DNA of 64,000 nucleotides, taken from positions 1-64,000 of the forward strand of contig NZ_QGDC01000008.1 of NCBI RefSeq assembly GCF_003324525.1, given 5' to 3'. The DNA comes from Mucilaginibacter hurinus. GTDB lineage: Bacteria > Bacteroidota > Bacteroidia > Sphingobacteriales > Sphingobacteriaceae. The notes under the pieces were generated by a model. That model did no database searches. It was not told where the DNA came from and saw only the letters and a program-made list of their open reading frames with translations. Below, in pieces: positions 7,706 through 16,015 of this stretch. Numbering within the stretch: position 1 is the first letter of the stretch; every line of letters starts with the position of its first letter. Both the position numbers and the translations under genes were made by a program.

Positions 7706-7879
7706 ATGAAAAAAACCATCGTAGCAGCCGTATTGGTAGTAACGACCGTAATCACAGCCTTATCTGTGAACAAACATGATAATACCAGCACTAAAGAAAA
7801 CAGCATAAAGCTTGAAAAAGCAAAACTTAACAATACTTATAAAAATTTGCCTAAAACAGACATTTCAAGCATTGACTAA
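7706..7879 (+). CDS. Small exported peptide, last array member (C-terminus TDISSID)
   Basis: Fifty-seven codons. The N-terminus (MKKTIVAAVLVVTTVITALS) is a signal peptide or membrane anchor; the mature part is rich in Lys and Asn and ends KTDISSID. The ending is a variant of the NDISSAD of member 1, with Ile for Ala. The gene is 60 bases beyond copy 6, in the same direction, and has no promoter box of its own that I can see, so it is likely co-transcribed. Function unknown. Confidence 0.62.
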   Translation: MKKTIVAAVLVVTTVITALSVNKHDNTSTKENSIKLEKAKLNNTYKNLPKTDISSID

Positions 7880-7905
7880 TGCCACCTTGCTTGTTAAAAA
7901 ATTCA

Positions 7906-7939
7906 TGTAATGTGACCAAAGCATGCCGGTTACATTACA
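7906..7939. repeat. Inverted repeat after the peptide array
   Basis: TGTAATGTGACC at 7906-7917 pairs with GGTTACATTACA at 7928-7939 with one mismatch across a 10-base loop. No T-run follows, so it is either a factor-dependent or weak terminator, or a protein-binding palindrome upstream of the dipeptidase gene. Confidence 0.55.
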
Positions 7940-8071
7940 GGCTGGTCCGGGTATAGTTGCTCATTTGGTTACAATTAATAAATACGCTGACTTACCCCTT
8001 TTATTTTACTATAATACTCTCCTCTCAGTCATAATTCATATTCGAAAGGCTGATTCCACCCTACATTGCTT

Positions 8072-8079
8072 TATATTTG
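8072..8079 (+). promoter_or_regulatory. -7 box for M20 dipeptidase
   Basis: TAtaTTTG is a full match to the Bacteroidota -7 box and sits 18 bases before the ATG at 8098, giving a leader of about 12 bases. No upstream TTG at the right distance was seen. Confidence 0.5.
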
Positions 8080-8097
8080 CTGCAAAATGTTTGAGCC

Positions 8098-9468
8098 ATG
8101 CAACAAATAAAAAGCTATATCGAACAAAACAAGCAGCGCATGCTTGACGAACTGTTTGAGTTACTACGCTTTCCGTCGGTAAGTGCCGACCCAAAATATA
8201 AATCTGACGTTTTAAAAACTGCTGACTATGTTGCCCAAAAATTACGTGACGCCGGCGCTGATAATGTCGAGGTTTGCGAAACAGCAGGGTACCCCGTAGT
8301 GTATGGCGAAAAAATAATTAACCCGGCTAAACCCACAGTTTTGGTTTACGGCCATTACGATGTGCAGCCTGCCGACCCCCTGGAACTTTGGGAAACACCG
8401 CCTTTTGAACCCACTATACGCGACAATAGAATATATGCCCGCGGGGCCTGTGACGACAAGGGACAGTTTTATATGCATGTAAAAGCTTTTGAATTAATGA
8501 TGCAAACCGGCACCCTCGCCTGTAACATTAAGTTTATGATAGAAGGCGAAGAGGAAGTAGGATCAGATAACCTGGGGCCCTTTGTTCAGGTCAATAAAGA
8601 TAGACTGAAAGCTGACGTTATACTTATTTCAGATACCGCTATGATCAGCATGAAGCATCCGTCGCTGGAGACCGGATTACGCGGCCTTTCCTATCTTGAA
8701 GTTGAGGTAACCGGCCCTAACCGCGATCTGCACTCGGGTGTTTATGGCGGCGCGGTGGCCAACCCGGCTACCATACTGGCTAAGATGATAGCCTCATTGC
8801 ATGATGATAATAACCATATAACCATACCCGGCTTTTATAATGATGTTGCAGAATTAAGTGAAGCTGAACGTATGGCACTGAATAACGCCCCATACAGCGA
8901 AGAAGAATATAAAGCCGACCTGGGCATTAACGAACTTTGGGGCGAAAAAGGCTATAGTACATTTGAACGTACCGGCACCCGCCCTACCCTTGAAGTAAAC
9001 GGTATTTGGGGCGGGTATATCGGCGAAGGCGCAAAAACAGTATTACCGTCAAAGGCTCACGCCAAAATTTCTATGCGGCTGGTGCCTAACCAAATTTCGG
9101 CAACCATCACCAAATTCTTTACCGATCATTTTTTAAGGATAGCCCCACCCTACGTTAAGGTGAAAGTAACCCCGCACCACGGCGGCGAACCGGTTGTTAC
9201 CCCTACCGACAGTGTGGCTTATCGCGCAGCACAAAAAGCCATTGCTGAATCGTTTGGCAAAGAGCCCATACCCACCCGTGGCGGAGGCAGCATCCCTATT
9301 GTAGCCTTATTTGAGGCGGAACTGGGTATAAAAACGGTTTTGATGGGTTTTGGACTGGATAGTGATAACCTGCATTCGCCTAACGAGAAGTATGATGTAT
9401 ATAATTATTACAAGGGTATTGAAACCATACCATTGTTTTATAAGTATTTTGATGAATTAAGTGCTTAG
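8098..9468 (+). CDS. M20 family dipeptidase (metallopeptidase)
   Basis: This is a zinc-dependent cytosolic dipeptidase of the CNDP/Dug1 type, cleaving short peptides. Zinc-binding motifs are GHYDVQP (His86), ARGACDDKGQ (Asp119/120), the general-base loop EGEEEVGS (around 149-156), an ISDT aspartate near 180 and the C-terminal LHSPNE histidine. The lid domain motif SGVYGGAVANPA is also present. Length, 456 residues, is usual for the family. There is no signal peptide, so it acts in the cytoplasm. It is convergent with a dipeptide epimerase gene, which suits a role in breakdown of peptides, including cell-wall peptides. Confidence 0.93.
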   Translation: MQQIKSYIEQNKQRMLDELFELLRFPSVSADPKYKSDVLKTADYVAQKLRDAGADNVEVCETAGYPVVYGEKIINPAKPTVLVYGHYDVQPADPLELWETPPFEPTIRDNRIYARGACDDKGQFYMHVKAFELMMQTGTLACNIKFMIEGEEEVGSDNLGPFVQVNKDRLKADVILISDTAMISMKHPSLETGLRGLSYLEVEVTGPNRDLHSGVYGGAVANPATILAKMIASLHDDNNHITIPGFYNDVAELSEAERMALNNAPYSEEEYKADLGINELWGEKGYSTFERTGTRPTLEVNGIWGGYIGEGAKTVLPSKAHAKISMRLVPNQISATITKFFTDHFLRIAPPYVKVKVTPHHGGEPVVTPTDSVAYRAAQKAIAESFGKEPIPTRGGGSIPIVALFEAELGIKTVLMGFGLDSDNLHSPNEKYDVYNYYKGIETIPLFYKYFDELSA

Positions 9469-9571
9469 GGGTAAATAAAATTACAACTAGAGTTTACCCG
9501 GAAAACGCTTAGGTTAAGTTTAAGGTTTCGAGCCATTCGTGTGCCTCCGGTGCGCCTGTAGATGTATGAAA

Positions 9572-10672
9572 TTATTTAACAATCCACTGCTCACAGCCTG
9601 CTAGAAACTTTTCATCAGCGTCGGCTCCTATACCAACCGAGTCATCAATATCTAAAAGATACCCTATGTATTTTACACCGCCTATGCATGGATCTGCCAA
9701 ATGCCCCAGCATACAGGTATCCAGATCATAAAACTTAATGTTAGGGCTGGCGTAGGCAAAATGCAGTTTGGCGCTTAATGCAATGCGGCTTTCCAGCATG
9801 CCTCCCATCATGCAGGCAATACCCTTTTCGGCAGCTATATCGTGTATCTGCTTAGCCTCGTGTATCCCGCCCGACTTTGAGAATTTAATATTGATATAAT
9901 GGCACGAGCCGCTGTTTATTTGCTTGCGCGCATCGTGGTGATTATACACACTTTCGTCGGCCATAATTTTCACCGTCGATAGCTCTATTAGTTCGGGCAT
10001 GCGGTCGTCGTACCAGGTGCGCATGGGCTGCTCGCAAAACTGTATATTAAAGGGTGCTATATTTTGCAGGGCAAATACGGCGTCGTCATAACTCCAGCCC
10101 TGGTTGGCATCTACACGTATCTGCATTCCATCGCCAACAGCTGCCCTGATTAGCTTTATACGCTCCACATCAGTTTCCGGATCCTTACCCAGTTTTACCT
10201 TTAATATGGTAGCGCCTGAATTTTTAAAAGCCAAAGCCTTTTCGGCCATCACTTCAGGCGAAGCGATACCTATGGTAATATCCGTTTCAACAATGCGCTT
10301 TCGGCCACCTAAATATTTATACAACGGAAGGCCGGCATTTTTAGCGGCTATGTCATACAAGGCCATATCAAAGGCGCTTTTAATGGTGGTGTTACCGGCA
10401 GTAAAACTGTGCAGCTGCTGCAGACGGGCGGGTATATCCAGCGCGTTTTGCCCTACCCATAACGCGGCAAACTCCCGTGCCATAGCCAGGCAGGTATCCT
10501 GCGTCTCGCCTACTATCATCGGGAAGGCTGAACATTCGCCTACGCCGCAAAGGTCGGCATCGGTATGCACCCGGATGAATACGTTTTGCGCATAATCCAT
10601 CGTACCCGTAGCGATGCTAAACGGCTGCATAGGTATGCTGAATCGGTAGATGTTGATTTGAGTTATTTTCAT
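9572..10672 (-). CDS. Dipeptide epimerase (enolase superfamily, L-Ala-D/L-Glu type)
   Basis: The 366-residue product belongs to the muconate-lactonizing subgroup of the enolase superfamily. It shows the KxK acid/base pair (Lys158-Val-Lys160), magnesium ligands Asp188 (RVDANQGW), Glu214 (FCEQPM) and Asp239 (MADES), the opposite-face lysine in NIKFSKSGG (263-266), and the DLD motif (Asp316-Leu-Asp318) that marks dipeptide epimerases by binding the substrate amino group. The usual substrate is L-Ala-D-Glu from murein peptides, converting D-Glu to L-Glu so that peptidases can finish degradation. The convergent M20 dipeptidase fits. Exact dipeptide specificity cannot be read from sequence. Confidence 0.9.
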   Translation of the reverse strand: MKITQINIYRFSIPMQPFSIATGTMDYAQNVFIRVHTDADLCGVGECSAFPMIVGETQDTCLAMAREFAALWVGQNALDIPARLQQLHSFTAGNTTIKSAFDMALYDIAAKNAGLPLYKYLGGRKRIVETDITIGIASPEVMAEKALAFKNSGATILKVKLGKDPETDVERIKLIRAAVGDGMQIRVDANQGWSYDDAVFALQNIAPFNIQFCEQPMRTWYDDRMPELIELSTVKIMADESVYNHHDARKQINSGSCHYINIKFSKSGGIHEAKQIHDIAAEKGIACMMGGMLESRIALSAKLHFAYASPNIKFYDLDTCMLGHLADPCIGGVKYIGYLLDIDDSVGIGADADEKFLAGCEQWIVK

Positions 10673-10988
10673 TTCCTTGCCTGACCACGACCGTCTCCAA
10701 AGAGAGAGAGTTCAACAATGTTTAGTCTTCTCTTAAAGAGGTTTAGTGAAGCCGAACAAAAGAGAGGACTTTTTCCTATAAATCTGAAATAAATGTAAAA
10801 AAAGACCCGCTACTTTTGAAATGGGCTGACTGAGGTAAAACTATTTGCACTTTAACACATTTAACTTATATTTGCGTTAGTACTTTCGTACTGATTCATT
10901 TCGGCTCTCCGGTTTCTGACTTCTGTTTTGAGGAACTGTCCATGCGCCGGAAATATTCAAAGACAATTTATTAAATTTAAAAACATAC
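10673..10988. other. Intergenic region with degenerate inverted repeat and strong promoter
   Basis: No gene is seen. Around 10700-10770 CTCCAAAGAGAGAG and AAAGAGAGGACTTTTTC form an imperfect inverted pair with a second AGAG-rich stretch between them, like the CCTCTC/GAGAGG intergenic repeats common in Sphingobacteriaceae. The right part carries the promoter of the DUF4290 gene and a long leader of about 110 bases. Confidence 0.5.
10844..10874 (+). promoter_or_regulatory. Consensus promoter for DUF4290-murA
   Basis: TTTG at 10844-10847, 19-base spacer, TAtaTTTG at 10867-10874: a full match to both Bacteroidota elements at the optimal spacing. The transcript would start near 10881. Confidence 0.75.
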
Positions 10989-11708
10989 ATGGCTTTACAA
11001 AACACGCCTGCTCCGTTTGATTATAATTCAACGAGGAATAAACTCATATTATCTGAATATGGCCGCAATGTACAAAATATGGTTAAGTACATTGTAGCGC
11101 TGCCAAGCAAGGAAGAGCGCAACCGCTATGCACAGGTTGTTATCGACCTGATGGGCTTTTTAAACCCGCACCTGCGCGACGTAGCCGATTTTAAGCATAA
11201 GCTTTGGGACCACCTTCACATTATATCTGACTATAAAATAGATGTTGATTCACCGTACCCGCCGCCATCACCAGAATCTATTCATCTTAAACCGAAGCCG
11301 CTTACTTACCCGCACCAACGCATCAGGTACAAGCATTACGGCAAAACCATAGAGCTGATGATAGCCAAGGCAAAAAACATTGAAGAACCCGAGCGCAAAC
11401 GCCACATGGTACAGGCGATAGCCAACTTCATGAAAATGGCGTATGTGCAGTGGAACAAAGACTCGGTAGCCGATGAAATGATATTGGCTGACCTTACTGC
11501 GATGTCGGGCGGCGAATTACGGTTAGATGAAAACATTAACCTAAATAAAGTTGAGTACCGCACTGTAGCGCCTTCGCAAAATACCAACCGGGGCCGCAAT
11601 AACAACCAAAACAACCGCGGCGGCGGCGGGCGCACTAATAATAATCAGCGCAATAACAACAACCAAAACAACCGCAACCGTAACAATGGCGGGGCACGCA
11701 AGTACTAA
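10989..11708 (+). CDS. DUF4290 domain protein
   Basis: A 239-residue cytosolic protein. Residues 10-180 match the Bacteroidota-specific DUF4290 family by eye (YNSTRNKLILSEYGRNVQNM near the N-terminus, HLRDVADFKHKLWDHLHII in the middle). The last 50 residues are a low-complexity tail of Asn, Gly and Arg, like RGG-type RNA-binding tails. The gene lies 95 bases before murA in the same direction, an order I recall as common in this phylum. Function is not known; a link to envelope synthesis is only suggested by the neighbour. Confidence 0.85.
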   Translation: MALQNTPAPFDYNSTRNKLILSEYGRNVQNMVKYIVALPSKEERNRYAQVVIDLMGFLNPHLRDVADFKHKLWDHLHIISDYKIDVDSPYPPPSPESIHLKPKPLTYPHQRIRYKHYGKTIELMIAKAKNIEEPERKRHMVQAIANFMKMAYVQWNKDSVADEMILADLTAMSGGELRLDENINLNKVEYRTVAPSQNTNRGRNNNQNNRGGGGRTNNNQRNNNNQNNRNRNNGGARKY

Positions 11709-11803
11709 CAGCCAATTTTAACGTTTTTATTATTAAGCTGACTTAAAAACAAATCGGAGCAGAAAACTATTACCTTACATTTACTACAATTACCACAATA
11801 ATT

Positions 11804-13111
11804 ATGAAGAACGCATTTGAGATACAGGGTGGCAAAAAGCTAAAAGGCGAAATTATCCCCCAGGGCGCAAAAAATGAGTCGCTGCAGGTTATCTCGGCTG
11901 TATTATTAACCAAAGAAAAAGTAACAATTAGCAACGTTCCTGATATAGTTGACGTTAATAAACTGATAGAGTTATTAGGAGATATGGGGGTGATTGTTGA
12001 ACGTCTGTCGACTGATACTTATACCTTTGAAGCGAAAGATATCGACCTCGACTTTTTTCAATCAGATGCCTTTAAACAAAAAGGTGGCAGCCTGCGTGGC
12101 TCTATCATGATAGTTGGGCCACTACTTGCGCGCTTCGGTCGTGGTTCGATACCTAAACCGGGGGGTGATAAAATTGGCCGCCGCCGTTTGGATACGCATT
12201 TCTTGGGGTTTGAAAAATTGGGCGCCAAATTTAATTATAACGCGACAGATGAGTTTTATAATGTAGACGCCTCAAACCTGCAAGGCACTTATATATTGCT
12301 CGATGAAGCATCAGTAACAGGCACAGCCAATATTGTTATGGCTGCAGTGCTGGCTAAAGGCACCACCACCCTTTACAACGCCGCCTGCGAACCTTATTTG
12401 CAGCAGCTTTGTAAGATGCTGAACCGCATGGGCGCCAATATTAGCGGTATAGGCTCAAACCTTTTAACCATTGAAGGGGTTACCGAGTTGCATGGCACCG
12501 AGCACAAGATGCTGCCCGATATGATAGAAATAGGCTCTTTCATCGGTTTGGCCGCGATGACCGGCTCGGAGATAACTATAAAAGATGTACAATACAAAGA
12601 GCTGGGCATTATACCGGAAGTATTTAAACGTATGGGCATAAAGCTCGAACTACGTGGTGATGATATTTTTATACCGGCACAGGAATATTATGAGATAGAG
12701 ACATTTATTGACGGCTCTCTGATGACTATATCTGACGCGCCCTGGCCGGGCTTTACCCCCGACCTGCTGAGTATCTGCCTGGTGGTAGCTGTACAAGCTA
12801 AAGGTTCGGTACTGATACATCAAAAAATGTTTGAAAGCCGGCTTTTCTTTGTGGATAAGCTACTTGAAATGGGCGCGAACATCATTCTTTGTGACCCCCA
12901 CCGCGCCACGGTTATCGGACTTGATAAGCAAGTACAATTACGCGGCATTTCCATGACCTCGCCTGATATACGTGCCGGTGTGTCATTACTTATCGCTGCC
13001 TTATCAGCAAAAGGCAAATCCACTATTTATAACATTGAGCAAATTGAACGAGGATACCAACACATTGACAAGCGTTTGCAAGCATTAGGTGCTGATATTG
13101 TGCGGGTGTAA
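11804..13111 (+). CDS. murA: UDP-N-acetylglucosamine 1-carboxyvinyltransferase MurA, Asp-variant
   Basis: This enzyme transfers enolpyruvate from PEP to UDP-GlcNAc, the first committed step of peptidoglycan synthesis. It has 435 residues with the EPT two-lobe fold, Lys-Asn of GAKNES at 23-24, the active loop at 119-130 and the substrate arginine region SPDIRAGVSLL near residue 385. In the loop the sequence is PGGDKIGRRRLD: Asp122 stands where Escherichia coli MurA has Cys115, the residue alkylated by fosfomycin. Asp variants in other bacteria are active and intrinsically insensitive to fosfomycin. The gene is downstream of DUF4290 and upstream of a GT39 protein. Confidence 0.96.
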   Translation: MKNAFEIQGGKKLKGEIIPQGAKNESLQVISAVLLTKEKVTISNVPDIVDVNKLIELLGDMGVIVERLSTDTYTFEAKDIDLDFFQSDAFKQKGGSLRGSIMIVGPLLARFGRGSIPKPGGDKIGRRRLDTHFLGFEKLGAKFNYNATDEFYNVDASNLQGTYILLDEASVTGTANIVMAAVLAKGTTTLYNAACEPYLQQLCKMLNRMGANISGIGSNLLTIEGVTELHGTEHKMLPDMIEIGSFIGLAAMTGSEITIKDVQYKELGIIPEVFKRMGIKLELRGDDIFIPAQEYYEIETFIDGSLMTISDAPWPGFTPDLLSICLVVAVQAKGSVLIHQKMFESRLFFVDKLLEMGANIILCDPHRATVIGLDKQVQLRGISMTSPDIRAGVSLLIAALSAKGKSTIYNIEQIERGYQHIDKRLQALGADIVRV

Positions 13112-13132
13112 CTCACCATTTATTACTTGACA

Positions 13133-13164
13133 CAGTGAGTAGTTGTAAGTTCAGCTACTCACTG
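13133..13164. repeat. Inverted repeat between murA and GT39 gene
   Basis: CAGTGAGTAG (13133-13142) and CTACTCACTG (13155-13164) are perfect inverted arms with a 12-base loop. No T-run follows. It argues that the frame opening at GTG 13135 is not the true start of the next gene. Confidence 0.6.
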
Positions 13165-13230
13165 TTCACTCCGGTACTTTATCCATCCAAACCAAAAAAA
13201 AACTATCTTAGCGGCAAACCTATAACTGCA

Positions 13231-14787
13231 ATGATCTACCGGAACAGGCGCGCTGCATATAGTAATTTTATACTCGTTTTTGTGGCCATTAAGATAGCAT
13301 TGAACCTGCTATCTATTTCAAACTTTGGCTTCCACCGCGACGAATTATTACACCTTACGCTCGGCGACCATTTAGATTGGGGTTACAAAGAAGTACCGCC
13401 TTTCATAGCGTTTCTCGCCCGCATGTCTCTTTCAATATTTGGCGATTCGGTTTTTGCATCACGCATTTTAACTACCGTAGCCAGCGGCCTTATTATTTGG
13501 CTTACCGGTATGATTACAAGAGAATTGGGAGGTAAAAAGTTCGCCATCGCCTTAGCATGCTTATCACTGATACTTGCTCCCGCTTTTGCCGCCAGCGGGT
13601 ACCTGTTTCAACCGGTAGTTTTTGATCAGCTTTGGTGGGTATTAACTGTATGGCTGCTTATTAAATATAGTAATACCACCAACATATCTTATTTGTATGC
13701 GGTAGGCATTACAGTGGGCGTGGGCATGCTCACCAAATACACTATGGCGTTTTTTGCAATCGCGCTCGTTATTGGCATACTTATCAGCAAGCAAAGAAAG
13801 CTGCTTTTTAATAAACATGCTTTAGGAGCGGCTTTACTCTCTTTACTAATATTTGCACCAAACCTGGTATGGCAGTGGCGCAACAACTTTCCGGTTGCCG
13901 GCCACATGAATGAATTACGCAGCACGCAGTTAGAGCATATCACCGCGGGCGACTTTATTATTCAGCAATTACTTGTTAATGGCGCGGCCCTCCCGGTTTG
14001 GATTACCGGTTTCCTGTTTCTTTTATTTTCTTTTAAACTTAGAAAATTTCAATTTTTAGCGATGGGTTACGTGCTCATATTCCTTTTTTTGCTACAGATG
14101 AACGGCAAAAACTATTACCTTTTCGGCGCGTACCCTATGTTGTTTGCTGCCGGAGGTTACGCGTTTGACCGCATACTCAAAACATCGCGGAAGCCACTTA
14201 AGGCCGCCGTTATTATTTTATTTACAGTGCCTAACTTGTTGTTGTTACCTTTAGTAATGCCGGTTTTACCTATTAGGCAAACGCTGGCTTTTTTTGAATT
14301 TAACAATAAAAACCTGCCGTTTTTAAGTTTTATTACTAAGTGGGAAGATCAACAGCAGCACGCTACCACACAGGATTATGCTGACATGTTTGGATGGCAG
14401 GAAATGACTGCACTGGTTGCAAAAGCTTATAACGGCCTGGGTGCGGAGCATAAACCGCATACCGCCATAATTGCTGATAATTACGGACAGGCGGGTGCCA
14501 TACATATATTAGGAGCACGCTATAACCTGCCACCGGTAATATGCCTTAACAGTAGCTTTGCATTGTGGGCACCTGAACAAATTGCAGCACGATATATTAT
14601 ATACGTAGCTGAGGAATTTGACGATATGAAACACCTGTTGCCCATGGTGGAAAGTTACCACTCTATAGGCGAAGTTCAACATCCGTTCGCACGCGAAAAG
14701 GGGACGGGGGTATATCTGTTAGTTAATCCTAAACCCGCTCTTAATGAGCTTTATAAGAAAGACCTCGAAGCAACACGAAAAAAATGA
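13231..14787 (+). CDS. GT39-type membrane glycosyltransferase
   Basis: The 518-residue product has about 10-12 membrane helices and a first periplasmic loop with FGFHRDELLHL and HLDWGYKEVPPF, the acidic motif of ArnT/PMT-like glycosyltransferases (family 39) that use polyprenyl-phosphate sugars. The C-terminal 130 residues form a soluble periplasmic domain. The open frame extends to a GTG at 13135, but that lies in an inverted repeat; ATG at 13231 begins just before the first helix and is preferred. The gene overlaps the downstream DUF486 gene by four bases (ATGA), so the two are translationally coupled. Acceptor and sugar are unknown. Confidence 0.85.
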   Translation: MIYRNRRAAYSNFILVFVAIKIALNLLSISNFGFHRDELLHLTLGDHLDWGYKEVPPFIAFLARMSLSIFGDSVFASRILTTVASGLIIWLTGMITRELGGKKFAIALACLSLILAPAFAASGYLFQPVVFDQLWWVLTVWLLIKYSNTTNISYLYAVGITVGVGMLTKYTMAFFAIALVIGILISKQRKLLFNKHALGAALLSLLIFAPNLVWQWRNNFPVAGHMNELRSTQLEHITAGDFIIQQLLVNGAALPVWITGFLFLLFSFKLRKFQFLAMGYVLIFLFLLQMNGKNYYLFGAYPMLFAAGGYAFDRILKTSRKPLKAAVIILFTVPNLLLLPLVMPVLPIRQTLAFFEFNNKNLPFLSFITKWEDQQQHATTQDYADMFGWQEMTALVAKAYNGLGAEHKPHTAIIADNYGQAGAIHILGARYNLPPVICLNSSFALWAPEQIAARYIIYVAEEFDDMKHLLPMVESYHSIGEVQHPFAREKGTGVYLLVNPKPALNELYKKDLEATRKK

Positions 14788-15161
14788 ATTTACGCGGTTT
14801 GCAAACCATTGTTTTGCTAATTATCTCAAACACCTTTATGACGTTTGCCTGGTACGGGCATTTGAAATTTAAAGAATATTCATGGGGGAAAAGCTTAGGA
14901 TTGGTCTCCATCATTCTCATCAGTTGGGGCTTGGCTTTTTTTGAATATATATTTATGGTACCGGCTAACCGTGCCGGCTTTAAGGGCGACGGTGGCCCCT
15001 TCAACCTTGTGCAGTTAAAAACTATCCAAGAGACGATTACGCTAATCATTTTTATGTTATTCACCACCGTTTTCTTTAAAACAGAAAAGCTGGCTTGGAA
15101 TCATTTAGTTGGATTTATGCTCATTGTACTGGCAGTGTTTGTGATCTTTAAGAAATGGTGA
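14784..15161 (+). CDS. DUF486 / DMT-like small membrane protein
   Basis: A 125-residue protein with four predicted membrane helices, matching the DUF486 family related to drug/metabolite transporters: the pattern TFAWYGHLKF after helix 1, EYIFMVPANRAGF after helix 2 and FNLVQLKTIQE before helix 3 are hallmarks. It is coupled to the GT39 gene by a four-base overlap. In DUF486 proteins the transported substrate is not known; a role in moving or presenting a lipid-linked sugar is conceivable from context only. Confidence 0.85.
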   Translation: MNLRGLQTIVLLIISNTFMTFAWYGHLKFKEYSWGKSLGLVSIILISWGLAFFEYIFMVPANRAGFKGDGGPFNLVQLKTIQETITLIIFMLFTTVFFKTEKLAWNHLVGFMLIVLAVFVIFKKW

Positions 15162-15295
15162 TTTTTAAGCAGCGCGCTTACAACTGGTGGCGGCTATTAC
15201 AGCCCGCAGTAAGCACTTGCAAATCCTTTTAAACATTGCATAAGGATTGCTTTGCAATATTATCTTCGCCTCCATTATTAACATTATCACAGTAT

Positions 15296-15925
15296 ATGAA
15301 AAAAATCTTTACTACAATTTTTATTGTATCGTGCATCAGCACACTAGCCTTTTCGCAAGCAAAGGAAAAAGGAACAAACGAATTTGGCGTTAATATTGGT
15401 TACAATGCCGCCACGGTTACCAGCGGTGGCAACACTAACAGCGATTACCGTCAGGGATTTAACCTGGGCGTTTCCATTGACCACTATTTTTCGCCTACCT
15501 GGAGTATTAAAAGGCAGGTTAATTTATGATCAAAAGGGCTGGGACCAGGGCTTCCTTGAGCTTATGGACGATAACGGCGTAATAACGCACATGGCCACGA
15601 ATTATAAGCTGGATTATTTGACTATACCCGTGATGGCTAACTGGCATTTTGGACGTACAAAAAATTGGTATTTACATTTCGGCCCTTATGTAGCTTTCTT
15701 GTTGAACGTGAAAACATCTATTGCCAACACGGATATTAATCAGTTATGAGCAGTACAGATATAGGCTTTGATATTGGTATAGGTGTAAGGTTCCCTGTGG
15801 CTGAAAAAACACGGCTATTTATAGAACTTAACGGCCAGAGTGGCGATAGTGATGTATTGAAGGATAATACAGGCTCTCCTTTACGTAACAGTGTTTCGAG
15901 CGTAAATATTGGATTAGCGTTTTAA
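15296..15925 (+). pseudogene. Outer-membrane beta-barrel protein (porin family), two frameshifts
   Basis: A single barrel protein of about 210 residues can be read only by changing frame twice. Frame 1 (from ATG 15296) gives a signal peptide ending AFSQA and NEFGVNIGYNAATVTS. Near 15510, in an AAAA run, one base must be skipped to continue as KGRLIYDQKGWDQGF and LDYLTIPVMANWHFG. Near 15740 the reading must return to the first frame to give STDIGFDIGIGVRFPV and a final NIGLAF ending in Phe. The pieces together match the OMP_b-brl_2 pattern (LxYLxIPV, aromatic C-terminus). Either it is a recently broken gene or there are two sequencing errors. Confidence 0.82.
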
Positions 15926-15933
15926 AAAAACCT

Positions 15934-15972
15934 GATAAACCAAGCTTTAGGGTTCTAAGGCTTGGTTTTATC
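15934..15972. terminator. Bidirectional terminator between barrel gene and MORN gene
   Basis: GATAAACCAAGC (15934-15945) pairs with GCTTGGTTTTATC (15960-15972). On the minus strand the stem is followed by AGGTTTTTTT, and on the + strand by AATTTTAA, so it serves the minus-strand gene best. Confidence 0.7.
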
Positions 15973-16015
15973 AATTTTAAGTGATAACCAACTGTTATAA
16001 TTGCCTGCCCGATTC

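Noticed and set aside
7923..8147. Open frame of 74 codons before the dipeptidase
   Set aside because: It overlaps the dipeptidase start in another frame, has no family features and lies in an inverted-repeat and promoter region.
15296..15925. Programmed frameshifting in the barrel gene
   Set aside because: Two shifts would be needed, and no slippery heptamer with a downstream pseudoknot is visible; decay or sequencing error is simpler.
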